Shown: in pieces, positions 1 to 7,043 of the stretch
Position numbering within the stretch: the first letter of the stretch is position 1
Layout: every line of letters starts with the position of its first letter
Origin: Clostridiaceae bacterium
GTDB taxonomy: Bacteria > Bacillota > Clostridia > Oscillospirales > Acutalibacteraceae
Direction of reading: 5' to 3'
Length of the DNA stretch: 14,766 nt
Assembly (NCBI GenBank): GCA_016297645.1
Contig: JAEDGF010000044.1
Location: 1-14,766 of the forward strand
Translations under genes and position numbers: made by a program
The notes under the pieces: model-generated
Database searches by the model: none
What the model saw: the letters and a program-made list of their open reading frames with translations, nothing else
Told to the model about the DNA's origin: nothing

Positions 1-365
1 TTATTAAGATTATACCTTTGAATAATTCCCGTGGTATTTGCAAGATTTTGTGTACGGCGCATTCTGAACAGCTCTTCGTTGCCTTCATCTATGGCACTGT
101 ATACAGCGTTAAAACCAGACATCATAGAAGAATGCATACTGTTAATTGCATCCGCCGTTTTTTCACCCGCCCTTTTGGTTTCTTCAATCTGACGCTCCGC
201 ATTCATTAAATCCGTGGCGCGCGCGATATCATGATCGGATGTACTCATATCCTCGTACATCCACATAAGCCATTCGGCATCTCTGTAACGGCTCGAAATC
301 AATCCGGTGGCTTCATATAACGCAGCCAATGTTTCTTTATTAAACTGAATTTCATCTTCGAGCAT
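1..365 (-). CDS. Hypothetical helical protein, 3' end outside the window
   Basis: Open reading frame from an ATG at 365 reading leftward with no stop before the edge; 121 residues are visible, beginning MLEDEIQFNKETLAALYEAT. I do not recognise the family. It is strongly helical and charged, with no obvious signal peptide or membrane segment; residues about 55-110 have a heptad-like, Glu/Lys/Met-rich character suggesting a coiled coil. The start overlaps the end of the small ORF at 352-450 by 14 bases and has only a weak upstream AAGG, so coupled translation is likely. Removing one base (position 384) would fuse the two ORFs into one frame, giving VAKKAKIT at the join, so this may be the distal part of a frameshifted gene. 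The control region to its right suggests a phage or integrative-element context. Function unknown. Confidence 0.6.
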   Translation of the reverse strand, partial: MLEDEIQFNKETLAALYEATGLISSRYRDAEWLMWMYEDMSTSDHDIARATDLMNAERQIEETKRAGEKTADAINSMHSSMMSGFNAVYSAIDEGNEELFRMRRTQNLANTTGIIQRYNLN

Positions 366-450
366 TGTGATTTTTGCCTTTTTGCGCCACCGCCAGCTGT
401 TTATATCCGTTTTCCTCTATATATGCCCGTACTTTTTTATAAACTTCCAT
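352..450 (-). CDS. 32-residue truncated HTH-like ORF (possible pseudogene or leader peptide)
   Basis: ATG at 450 follows a good GGAGG (458-462) and lies about 35 bases downstream of a consensus leftward promoter, so translation is likely. The first 22 residues (MEVYKKVRAYIEENGYKQ then LAVA) resemble the first helices of small XRE/Cro-type DNA-binding proteins. The frame then leaves that pattern and stops after a basic tail. Deleting one C on the coding strand (base 384) would restore AVAKKAKIT, which looks like an HTH continuation, and would run into the downstream ORF. Three readings remain open: a decayed Cro-like gene, a single-base sequencing error, or a short regulatory peptide coupled to the next gene. 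I cannot decide between them from sequence alone. Confidence 0.5.
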   Translation of the reverse strand: MEVYKKVRAYIEENGYKQLAVAQKGKNHNARR

Positions 451-475
451 ATATTCGCCTCCGCAAATACAGGAT

Positions 476-535
476 TACTGTACTTTCATTTATAATAACA
501 CAGATTGTCTGTGAAGTCAACAGAAAAGTACAGTA
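476..535. promoter_or_regulatory. Putative operator region: 11-bp inverted repeat plus central palindrome
   Basis: TACTGTACTTT at 476-486 is repeated perfectly in inverted orientation at 525-535. Between them lies CACAGA-TTG-TCTGTG (499-513). The whole array sits between two divergent genes, one of which encodes an XRE repressor, the usual layout of a phage or integrative-element immunity switch. That the XRE protein binds here is inference. Confidence 0.6.
492..520 (-). promoter_or_regulatory. Leftward SigA-type promoter
   Basis: On the minus strand TTGACT (515-520) and TATTAT (492-497) are separated by exactly 17 bases. The palindrome CACAGA-TTG-TCTGTG at 499-513 fills the spacer, so a repressor bound there would block polymerase. 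It serves the small ORF starting at 450. Confidence 0.75.
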
Positions 536-551
536 TTTCTTGATTTTATCC

Positions 552-579
552 TTGCTTTTTCCTTGTTTTCGTGTATACT
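552..579 (+). promoter_or_regulatory. Rightward promoter of the XRE gene
   Basis: TTGCTT (552-557) and TATACT (574-579) are separated by 16 bases, followed by AGGTGA (591-596) and the TTG start at 602. The right arm of the operator lies about 17 bases upstream of the -35, suggesting autoregulation. Confidence 0.6.
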
Positions 580-601
580 ATTTATCAGCGAGGTGATTTT
601 T

Positions 602-913
602 TTGAAATACGAAATCGGCGGAAGAATTCGTTTTTTCCGTAAGAAAAGCGGACTGACACAGGAGCAGCTGGCACAAAAAATAGATGTAACAAAAAACAGA
701 GTTTCAAACTGGGAACAGGGAATAAACCGACCCGACGCGGATATTATCGGCAAAATCTGCCGTGCCCTCAATGTATCACCGAGCAGTCTTTTGGATGTGC
801 ATTTAAGCGATGAAGAACTGACGCCCCACGAAAAAGAAGTCATAACGGCCTATCGCGAAAAGACCGATGTACAAAACGCCGTTGATATTTTGCTCGGAAT
901 AGCAGACAAATAA
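602..913 (+). CDS. XRE-family transcriptional repressor (phage/ICE type)
   Basis: A 103-residue cytoplasmic DNA-binding protein. I chose the TTG at 602 because AGGTGA lies 5 bases upstream and the usual XRE N-terminus follows (KYEIGGRIRFFRKKSGLTQ). A longer reading from a TTG at 563 would start inside the promoter. The helix-turn-helix covers about residues 8-64, with LTQEQLAQKI and the recognition helix NRVSNWEQG. The C-terminal stretch (LTPHEKEVITAYREK, then AVDILLGI) matches the short tail common in Firmicutes prophage and ICE repressors, where it probably mediates dimerisation. It is divergent from the truncated HTH-like ORF, with operator-like repeats between, so autoregulation and control of the leftward gene are likely. 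Target and inducer are unknown. Confidence 0.9.
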   Translation: MKYEIGGRIRFFRKKSGLTQEQLAQKIDVTKNRVSNWEQGINRPDADIIGKICRALNVSPSSLLDVHLSDEELTPHEKEVITAYREKTDVQNAVDILLGIADK

Positions 914-916
914 CAA

Positions 917-935
917 ATGCCCGAAATACGGGCAT
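917..935. other. Small stem-loop just after the XRE stop codon
   Basis: ATGCCCG (917-923) and CGGGCAT (929-935) form a perfect 7-bp stem with loop AAATA, four bases after the stop codon. No T-run follows on the plus strand, so it is at best a weak terminator or an RNA-end stabiliser. Confidence 0.4.
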
Positions 936-956
936 ACGCACAAAAACGGGAAACGC

Positions 957-988
957 AAAAAAAGACGGTACCGAACACCGGTATCGTC
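957..988 (-). terminator. Intrinsic terminator of the tRNA operon
   Basis: The stem GACGGTACCG (964-973) with CGGTATCGTC (979-988) has one G-U pair and a 5-base loop. On the minus strand it is followed directly by seven Ts (963 down to 957), as expected for transcripts coming leftward from the tRNAs. Confidence 0.75.
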
Positions 989-1033
989 CGAAAATTATAC
1001 TATCAAAATTTTATTTGAGATACTTGCAAAGCA

Positions 1034-1072
1034 CAAAGTCCCCGGATATTTCCGAGGACTTTGTTTAATATT
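1034..1072 (+). terminator. Candidate terminator of the XRE gene (stem also lies downstream of tRNA-Glu)
   Basis: A 13-bp stem CAAAGTCCCCGGA (1034-1046) / TCCGAGGACTTTG (1051-1063) with loop TATT. On the plus strand there is one C-A mismatch and TTTAATATT follows; on the minus strand the mismatch becomes a G-U pair but no T-run follows. Plus-strand termination of the convergent XRE transcript is the likelier role; in the tRNA precursor it may guide 3' trimming. Confidence 0.5.
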
Positions 1073-1076
1073 ACCG

Positions 1077-1151
1077 TGGTGACCCGGACGAGAATCGAAC
1101 TCGTGTTACCGCCGTGAAAGGGCGGTGTCTTAGCCGCTTGACCACCGGGCC
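1077..1151 (-). tRNA. tRNA-Glu (anticodon UUC)
   Basis: On the minus strand the acceptor GGCCCGG pairs with CCGGGTC. The anticodon arm is CCGCC-CTTTCAC-GGCGG with TTC at positions 34-36, and the T-arm is ACGAG-TTCGATT-CTCGT, fully paired. Discriminator A and an encoded CCA follow (1079-1077). It lies 16 bases after tRNA-Met and is co-transcribed with it. Confidence 0.96.
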
Positions 1152-1167
1152 GTGTTAACTTAAAAAA

Positions 1168-1244
1168 TGGTAGCGGGAGTAGGATTTGAACCAACGACAC
1201 CCCGGGTATGAACCGAGTGCTCTAGCCAACTGAGCTATCCCGCC
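1168..1244 (-). tRNA. tRNA-Met (CAU, elongator)
   Basis: Acceptor GGCGGGA / TCCCGCT, discriminator A and encoded CCA. The anticodon loop is TTCATAC (CAT), with stem CTCGG/CCGGG. It lacks initiator marks: no C1-A72 mismatch and no run of three G-C pairs in the anticodon stem. The close match to Firmicutes elongator Met tRNA argues against tRNA-Ile with a modified CAU anticodon. The T-arm is GTTGG-TTCAAAT-CCTAC, leaving a U-U mismatch at 51-63, and position 1-72 is G-U. Confidence 0.93.
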
Positions 1245-1280
1245 GTTTCCATTCGTTCGCTGCTCAACAACAGCATAGTA

Positions 1281-1309
1281 ATTATATCGGATAGGACGCC
1301 GCTTGTCAA
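1281..1309 (-). promoter_or_regulatory. Consensus promoter of the tRNA-Met/tRNA-Glu operon
   Basis: On the minus strand TTGACA (1304-1309) and TATAAT (1281-1286) are both perfect consensus with a 17-base spacer. The -35 is only 8 bases past the ribF stop codon. The A-rich stretch upstream of it (about 1312-1335) encodes the end of RibF and would also act as an UP element. Confidence 0.93.
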
Positions 1310-1317
1310 CACTTTTT

Positions 1318-2238
1318 TTATATTTTTTTTATTTTCGCGCCGTGAATCTCTCCGAGCCTGTTTTCCGTTATTTTCGCCGCGCTCCGCTCGTCGCGTACTA
1401 TCTGCTCTTTGAGTGCGTCTGCGGACGAGAATTTCATCTCTCCGCGAATGAACGACACAAGGCGCACGGTAACGCTGCGCCCGTACAGGTCGCCGCTGAA
1501 TCCGAGAATGAATGTTTCGCTGCGCATACTCGCGCCGTCAAAGGTCGGACGCTTGCCTATATTGGTAACTCCCGGGAACAGCTTTCCGTCGACCTCCGCA
1601 ACGGATGCGTACACGCCGAATTTCGGCGTAACAAGCCCCTCCGGCAGGAACTGATTTATTGTCGGCGCACCGAGAAGTCTGCCGCGGTGATCGCCCGAAA
1701 ACACGGGAGAAGTGAAACCGAAGGAATAGCCGAGCATTTCGTTCGCCCGTTCTATCTCTCCGTTTTCGATATATCTTCTTATCGCGCTTGAACTTATCTG
1801 TTCGCCGTTCGACTGCACTTCGCCGCTTACCAAAACATCTATCCCGTAATTTGCACAAAGATCTTTGAGTGTTTCGCTGCTGCCTGCGCCGTTTTTTCCG
1901 AAGGAATAGTTAAATCCGCAGCAGACCTCGGCGGCGTTGAACTTTTCGACAAGGACGCTTTCGACAAACTCCGCGGCGGACATATCTCTGATATCGCCGA
2001 ACGAAACGCGCAGCAGCTCAAAGCCGGAGCCTTCCAGAATGCGGTCGCGCTCGCCGTCGGTCATAAGACGGGGGACCGTGATGCCCGACACGACCTCTGA
2101 GGGAGGAGCGTCAAAAAGCATCACAGCCGGAGTAAGTCCGTCCCGGGACGCACCAAGTGCCTTTCCAAGGACATCGGCATGGCCGATATGAAGTCCGTCA
2201 AAATAACCGAGCGCAACGGCTCTCTTTGTTTTATCCAT
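1318..2238 (-). CDS. ribF: Bifunctional riboflavin kinase / FAD synthetase
   Basis: Phosphorylates riboflavin to FMN and adenylylates FMN to FAD in the cytoplasm. The 306-residue protein has both domains. The N-terminal adenylyltransferase carries GYFDGLHIGH (residues 11-20), GFNYSFGKNG (108-117) and the ISSSAIR motif (148-154). The C-terminal flavokinase carries GDHRGRLLGAPTIN (182-195), keeping the PTxN nucleotide/Mg motif as PTIN, and SETFILGF with the likely catalytic Glu241. The N-terminus is about ten residues shorter than many homologues; the in-frame stop upstream leaves ATG 2238 as the first possible start. No clear Shine-Dalgarno precedes it, only AT-rich sequence. It is the last gene of the operon, 73 bases after truB, and its AAA-rich last codons merge with the tRNA promoter region. 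Confidence 0.96.
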   Translation of the reverse strand: MDKTKRAVALGYFDGLHIGHADVLGKALGASRDGLTPAVMLFDAPPSEVVSGITVPRLMTDGERDRILEGSGFELLRVSFGDIRDMSAAEFVESVLVEKFNAAEVCCGFNYSFGKNGAGSSETLKDLCANYGIDVLVSGEVQSNGEQISSSAIRRYIENGEIERANEMLGYSFGFTSPVFSGDHRGRLLGAPTINQFLPEGLVTPKFGVYASVAEVDGKLFPGVTNIGKRPTFDGASMRSETFILGFSGDLYGRSVTVRLVSFIRGEMKFSSADALKEQIVRDERSAAKITENRLGEIHGAKIKKI

Positions 2239-2311
2239 AATAACAAAAGTAATAAACAGTCAAGCAACAATATAATAATGCGCAATCGGGCAGCGCTGCG
2301 CAACTAAACAA

Positions 2312-3181
2312 TCAAATAACTCTGCGGGCCTTGATAAGCTCTTTTTCCTCGGCGCTCACCTCGCCTAAGCCGAGGAATTCGCCTTCGTTTGAATATACTC
2401 TGTAAAGTCCTGTCTGCTCTGCGCCGTTCACCCTCTGCGTGAACAGCTCTCCGCCGTTTTTGAAACGCACAGACTGAGCTTTCGACAGAGAAACGCCGGG
2501 GAAATTTCCGAAAGGCGCGTCAACGGGCAGCACGCCGCCGGGGGCAAGCTGCTTTAATTCCTCCTCGGTGTGTGCGTCCGAGAGCGTGAATCCGTTTGAT
2601 AGAGTCCGTCTGAGCGCGGTCATGCACGCGCCGCACCCGAGCGATTCACCGATATCGGCAATAAGCGACCGGATGTATGTCCCCTTCGAGCAGTGAACGG
2701 TGAGCTTGAATTCGCCGTTTTCGGCTTCGGCAGCCGTGATTTCATAAACCGTGACGGGGCGTTTTTCACGCTCTATCTCCTCGCCTTTTCTCGCAAGCTC
2801 GTAGAGCCTTTTTCCTCCTACCGACAGCGCCGAAAACATAGGCGGCATCTGCATTATATCGCCCGTAAAAGCCGGAAGAACGCCGTTTATGTCATCAAGC
2901 GTAATATCTGCCGGTGCTTCGCTTATGACCTTCCCGGTTATATCGAGGGTATCGGTCGTCAGTCCGAAGCGCATACGGGCTTCGTAGCCCTTATCTGTCT
3001 GCGGCAGAAAATCTATAAAACGGGTGGCTCTGCCTATGGCAACGGGCAAAACGCCTGTCGCCATAGGGTCGAGCGTTCCGGTGTGCCCGGTTTTCTTTTC
3101 GCCGTATATCCTGCGCAGAAACGAGGACGCCCGAAAGGAGGTCATCCCTTCGCTTTTGTCGAGAATGACAAAGCCGTTCAT
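2312..3181 (-). CDS. truB: tRNA pseudouridine(55) synthase TruB
   Basis: Converts U55 of the tRNA T-loop to pseudouridine and helps tRNA fold. The 289-residue protein has the family signature GHTGTLDPMATGVLP at residues 32-46, with the catalytic Asp38. It also has the N-terminal GFVILDKSEGMTS and the conserved CSKGTYIRSLIADIGESLG segment in the catalytic domain, followed by a small C-terminal PUA-like region with LSKAQSVRFKNG. The start codon overlaps the nrnA stop as TGATG, giving coupled translation. The position between nrnA and ribF is standard for Clostridia. The length is normal and no key residue is missing. Confidence 0.98.
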   Translation of the reverse strand: MNGFVILDKSEGMTSFRASSFLRRIYGEKKTGHTGTLDPMATGVLPVAIGRATRFIDFLPQTDKGYEARMRFGLTTDTLDITGKVISEAPADITLDDINGVLPAFTGDIMQMPPMFSALSVGGKRLYELARKGEEIEREKRPVTVYEITAAEAENGEFKLTVHCSKGTYIRSLIADIGESLGCGACMTALRRTLSNGFTLSDAHTEEELKQLAPGGVLPVDAPFGNFPGVSLSKAQSVRFKNGGELFTQRVNGAEQTGLYRVYSNEGEFLGLGEVSAEEKELIKARRVI

Positions 3182-4143
3182 CAGATCAGCCCCTGCTCTT
3201 TAAGAGTTTCTTCCGTGTATTTAAGAATGGTGGAAATAACGGTACGGGGATTTGCCGTCAGCTCACATCCCGCCGCCTGACGGTGTCCGCCGCCTCCGAG
3301 AAGCGCGCATATTTCGGCAGCATCGACAGGCTCGCGGGTTCTGACGGAAATACGGTAGTTTCCGCCCTCGCGCTCCTTTATCGTAATGCCGACAAGAACA
3401 CCGGCTATCTGACGCGGCAAAGCGTTTATGCCCTGTGTTTCGTTTTCCGCGATATTCGCGCGGCGGTACATATCCTTGGTGAGCAGCAAAAGTGCGACCT
3501 TGCCGTCACAGTACATTTTCATCGAGTTCATCGCCATGGTTTCAAAAGCGGCGTATTCTCTTGTTTTCGTGTCGAAAATATCCGTGTTCACCGTGGCGGT
3601 GTCTATCCCCGTATCCATGAGTGCGGCTGCGGCGCGCATGGTCGCAGAGGTGGTGTTGCCGTAACGGAAGCAGCCCGTGTCGGTCGAAATACCCACATAG
3701 AGCGGCATGGCGATTTCGGGAGTGATCTCAATGCCGTTTTGCGTAAACATATCGTACAGCACTTCGCTTGCAGCAGCAGCCGCCGCGTCAAGCAGAGTAT
3801 TCTCGGCAAAGAGAACATTTGTCGCGTGGTGGTCGATGTTCAAAAGAACTCTGCCGCCGTATTCCTTTTCGAGCGCTTCGCCGAGGAGCTTTTTGTCGCC
3901 GACATCAACGGTGACTACGCACTTCGGCTCAAACTCGGGGGAAGTCATCCCCTCGGTGAGAAAGGCAAGCGACTTCGGTACGGTGTCGATAATAAAGCCC
4001 ACCCGTTTGCCGAGCGAAGTAAGCACCTTGAAAAGTGCGCACAGACTCCCGACCGCGTCGCCGTCGGGCGCGCGGTGAGTGAGAATGAGTATATCGTCCT
4101 GTTCGGTAAGAATATGCCATGCTTCTTTGTGTGTTACATTCAT
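3181..4143 (-). CDS. nrnA: DHH/DHHA1 phosphoesterase, NrnA-like oligoribonuclease / pAp phosphatase
   Basis: Degrades short oligonucleotides and, in characterised homologues, dephosphorylates pAp to AMP; cytoplasmic and Mn-dependent. The 320 residues show DHH-family motif I THRAPDGDAVGS (His23, Asp27, Asp29), VDVGD (Asp80) and the name-giving DHH at 104-106. The C-terminal DHHA1 domain has the substrate-binding GGGGHRQAAGC at 283-293. Size and motif spacing match NrnA/YtqI and not RecJ, which is much longer. ATG 4143 overlaps the rbfA stop by four bases (ATGA), so translation is coupled. Placement between rbfA and truB is typical of Firmicutes. Whether it prefers RNA fragments, pAp or cyclic-dinucleotide products such as pApA cannot be told from sequence. 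Confidence 0.93.
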   Translation of the reverse strand: MNVTHKEAWHILTEQDDILILTHRAPDGDAVGSLCALFKVLTSLGKRVGFIIDTVPKSLAFLTEGMTSPEFEPKCVVTVDVGDKKLLGEALEKEYGGRVLLNIDHHATNVLFAENTLLDAAAAAASEVLYDMFTQNGIEITPEIAMPLYVGISTDTGCFRYGNTTSATMRAAAALMDTGIDTATVNTDIFDTKTREYAAFETMAMNSMKMYCDGKVALLLLTKDMYRRANIAENETQGINALPRQIAGVLVGITIKEREGGNYRISVRTREPVDAAEICALLGGGGHRQAAGCELTANPRTVISTILKYTEETLKEQGLI

Positions 4144-4496
4144 TGATTTTCCCTTTTTTCGGCATCGTAGAGCTTTTTGAACATCTCGATGCCCTTTTCT
4201 ATTGAATCGTCGGCTATAAATTTAAGGTCGGGCGTTTTGCGGAGTCCGAGCCTCCCGCCGAGCTCGCGGCGGATATAGCCTTTTGCGCTGCCGTTGAGCG
4301 TTTTGCAGACTGCTTTTGCGGAGTCTATCCCTTCAAGCGAGCTTACATACGCCTTGCAAAACGACAGGTCGTGAGCCACCTCCGCCCTCACAACGGTGAG
4401 AACGGCGGCATTGACTCTGGGGTCTTTAAGTTCTCTGACAAGAACCGTAAGCTCCCTTTTTATATCTTCGGCGGTACGGTCCGATTTATATCCCAT
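4140..4496 (-). CDS. rbfA: 30S ribosome-binding factor A
   Basis: A cold-shock-related assembly factor that binds the immature 30S subunit near helix 1 of 16S rRNA. The 118-residue protein is of normal length and KH-like. Diagnostic parts are the N-terminal RTAEDIKRELTVLVRELKDPR, with the family's KDPRV signature at about residues 24-28, VSSLEG in the middle strand, and IRRELGGRLGLRKTPDL near residues 75-91. ATG 4496 follows AAAGGA at good spacing, 24 bases after infB. The gene ends in an ATGA overlap with nrnA. Its place next to infB is conserved across bacteria. Confidence 0.97.
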   Translation of the reverse strand: MGYKSDRTAEDIKRELTVLVRELKDPRVNAAVLTVVRAEVAHDLSFCKAYVSSLEGIDSAKAVCKTLNGSAKGYIRRELGGRLGLRKTPDLKFIADDSIEKGIEMFKKLYDAEKRENQ

Positions 4497-4520
4497 GGGA
4501 ACTTATCCTTTCCGGGCTTA

Positions 4521-7025
4521 TCACGCGTCGCGGTATTCCTCAACGAGATACGCTTCGAGGATATCGCCCTCTTTAATATCGTTATATTTTTCAAGTCCTA
4601 TTCCGCATTCATAGCCGGACATGACTTCCTTCGCGTCGTCCTTTTCGCGTTTGAGCGAGGCTATCGCGTCATCGGCGATTACTATGCCGTCGCGCACTAC
4701 CCTTATCTTGCAGTTTCTCGCGACCTTGCCCGAGAGAACATACGAGCCTGCGATGGTTCCGGCGCTCGAAAGTCTGAATACGCGTCTGACCTCGGCTTTA
4801 CCGAGCTCGACATCGCGGAACTTAGGAGCAAGCATACCCTTGATGGCAGCCTGAACATCCTCAATGCAGTCGTAAATGACGGAGTACATACGCATTTCTA
4901 TCTTGCTGCGCTCTGCATGAGCCTGTGCGGTCGCGTCCGGACGGACATGGAAGCCGACTATAATGGCATTGGATGCCTCCGCAAGCATAACATCGGAATC
5001 GGTGATCGCACCTACGCCGCCGTGGATAACGCGGACGCGTACTTCGTCATTGGAGAGCTTTTCGAGGTTCTGCGTGAGAGCTTCGACCGAGCCTTGAACA
5101 TCCGCCTTGACGACTATGTCAAGCTCTTTAAGCTCGCCCTCTTCAAGGGTTGAGAACAGCGTATCGAGCGTAACGCGGTGGTACGCCTTGAACTGCTCTT
5201 CTTTGATCTTCTGCTTTCTCTGCTCGACAAGCTCTCTTGCGAGCTTTTCGTCGCTGACGGCGTCAAACATATCGCCGGCACCGGGAACCTCGCCGAGACC
5301 CATGACCTCAACGGGAATCGAGGGGCCTGCCTCCTTGACGCGTCTGCCCTTGTAGTCGGTCATAACTCTTACTCTGCCGACCGCAGTACCCGCAACGACG
5401 ATATCGCCGCTTCTGAGAGTACCGTTCTGAACGAGAAGTGTAGCTATGGGGCCTTTGCCCTTGTCAAGACGGGCTTCGATTACAACGCCCTTTGCGGCGC
5501 GGTTCGGGTTGGCTTTAAGCTCCTTCATCTCCGCTACGAGAAGAATAGATTCGAGCAGCTTATCTATGCCCTCGTGCGTTTTAGCCGAAACGGGTACGCA
5601 GATGGTATCTCCGCCCCACTCCTCGGGAACGAGGTTATACTCGGTGAGCTGCTGCAATACTCTGTCGGGCTGCGCACCGGGCTTATCCATTTTATTGATG
5701 GCAACGATTATCGAAATATCGGCTGCCTTTGCGTGGTTTATCGCTTCTATCGTCTGCGGCATGATACCGTCGTCGGCTGCAACAACGAGGACGGCGATAT
5801 CGGTCGCCTTTGCACCTCTTGCACGCATTTCGGTAAACGCTGCGTGACCGGGAGTATCAAGGAAGGTTATCTCCTGTCCGCCGAGATTTACTCTGTATGC
5901 GCCTATGTGCTGCGTAATACCGCCCGACTCGGTGGAGGTTACGTTCGTGTGACGGATAGCGTCGAGAAGCGAAGTCTTACCGTGGTCGACATGACCCATA
6001 ACGCAGACGACGGGGCTGCGCGGAACAAGGTTTTCTTCGTTGTCCTCGGTCGCGTCTATGATTCTGTCCTCTATCGTTACAACGACCTCGCGCTCAACCT
6101 TTGCGCCGAGTTCGCTTGCGACTATTGCGGCGGTATCGTAGTCAATGCTCTCGTTGATACCTGCCATTATGCCGTAGGTGAACAGCTTTTTGATGACCTC
6201 GGCAGCAGTCATTTTGAGTTGCGCGGCAAGCTCGCCGACGGTTATCGTGTCGCCTATCGTAACAACGATCTTTCTATGCGAACGCTCCATCTGGATTCTT
6301 GCGTTGCGCTCTTCTTCCGTTTCCTTGCGGCGCGAGCGGGTACCCTGCTTTTTGTTGTACTGCTGTGATTTCTGTTTGATCTTCTGCTTGCGCGAGCTGT
6401 CGTTGACACGGTCGGTCACAGCCGTACCGGAAACATTTTCGTAGCGCTCGTTGTACTTATCAAGCTCAATGTCCTCGTTACGGGTGTTGACGGTCTTTCT
6501 CTCGCCTTTTGTTCTCGACTGAACAAAGGTGCTGTCGGTGTTTTTGTTCTCTTTTTTCTTGAAGGGCTTTGCATCCGACGAATTTTTAGCAGCCGGTGCG
6601 CCTGCCCCCTGCTGCTTTGCCGGAGTGCTCTCTCTGCCGCCTTCCGATGTGCCCTTGCCGTTCTGCTGCGCCTTTGTGTTCTTTGCGCCGTTTTTATCGG
6701 CAGGCTCTTTCGCCTTGTGTCCCTGTGCGCCTTCGGCAGAAGCCTTCGCAGGAGCCTTTGCCGGAGCTTTTTCCGCAGCGTCGGCTGCCTTCTCGGCTTT
6801 TTCCTCTTTGGGCGGCTCGGGCTTCTTCATCGCGAAATAAGCGTCAAAGCTCTCAACGCTGTTTTTCTGCGTAAGATAATCGAAAACCATATCAAGCTCG
6901 TCTGTCGTAAGGACGGTCTGCGATTTTTTCGCTTCGTCCCCTCTCGACTTGAAGAAATCGAGTATCACATTGCTCTTTATGTTGAAATCCTTAGCAAGCT
7001 CATGTATCTTGTATTTTACTACCAT
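4521..7025 (-). CDS. infB: Translation initiation factor IF-2
   Basis: GTPase that recruits fMet-tRNA to the 30S subunit and drives subunit joining. It is 834 residues. An IF2-N module (residues 4-52) is followed by a low-complexity Ala/Lys/Pro/Glu linker (about 70-250) and a second IF2-N module (about 258-310). The G domain has G1 GHVDHGKT (344-351), GGIT (368-371), DTPGH (390-394), NKMD (444-447) and SAK (480-482). Domains II, III and the C-terminal fMet-tRNA-binding domain follow, with VKADVQGSVEAL and GEVPGAGD recognisable. ATG 7025 follows GAGGAGG. The Ala-rich linker generates long false ORFs on the opposite strand. Both the elongator and initiator Met tRNAs are encoded in this window; IF2 uses the initiator. 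Confidence 0.99.
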   Translation of the reverse strand: MVVKYKIHELAKDFNIKSNVILDFFKSRGDEAKKSQTVLTTDELDMVFDYLTQKNSVESFDAYFAMKKPEPPKEEKAEKAADAAEKAPAKAPAKASAEGAQGHKAKEPADKNGAKNTKAQQNGKGTSEGGRESTPAKQQGAGAPAAKNSSDAKPFKKKENKNTDSTFVQSRTKGERKTVNTRNEDIELDKYNERYENVSGTAVTDRVNDSSRKQKIKQKSQQYNKKQGTRSRRKETEEERNARIQMERSHRKIVVTIGDTITVGELAAQLKMTAAEVIKKLFTYGIMAGINESIDYDTAAIVASELGAKVEREVVVTIEDRIIDATEDNEENLVPRSPVVCVMGHVDHGKTSLLDAIRHTNVTSTESGGITQHIGAYRVNLGGQEITFLDTPGHAAFTEMRARGAKATDIAVLVVAADDGIMPQTIEAINHAKAADISIIVAINKMDKPGAQPDRVLQQLTEYNLVPEEWGGDTICVPVSAKTHEGIDKLLESILLVAEMKELKANPNRAAKGVVIEARLDKGKGPIATLLVQNGTLRSGDIVVAGTAVGRVRVMTDYKGRRVKEAGPSIPVEVMGLGEVPGAGDMFDAVSDEKLARELVEQRKQKIKEEQFKAYHRVTLDTLFSTLEEGELKELDIVVKADVQGSVEALTQNLEKLSNDEVRVRVIHGGVGAITDSDVMLAEASNAIIVGFHVRPDATAQAHAERSKIEMRMYSVIYDCIEDVQAAIKGMLAPKFRDVELGKAEVRRVFRLSSAGTIAGSYVLSGKVARNCKIRVVRDGIVIADDAIASLKREKDDAKEVMSGYECGIGLEKYNDIKEGDILEAYLVEEYRDA

Positions 7026-7043
7026 TCTGAGTCCTCCTCACAG

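Noticed and set aside
563..601. Upstream extension of the XRE gene to a TTG at 563
   Set aside because: It would start inside the promoter and lacks a ribosome site; TTG 602 has AGGTGA at correct spacing.
1168..1244. tRNA-Ile with lysidine-modified CAU anticodon
   Set aside because: The acceptor and D-arm sequence match elongator Met tRNA of Firmicutes rather than tRNA-Ile2.
3283..4146. 287-codon plus-strand frame
   Set aside because: It lies entirely opposite nrnA, whose DHH and DHHA1 motifs are intact.
4371..6368. Long plus-strand open frames (up to 396 codons) opposite rbfA and infB
   Set aside because: They are antisense shadows of infB and rbfA, with no family resemblance and Cys/Arg-rich composition.
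6529..6874. Plus-strand Ala/Phe/Cys-rich frames that resemble membrane proteins
   Set aside because: They are reverse readings of the Ala/Lys/Pro linker of IF2; the hydrophobicity is an artefact of complementary codons.
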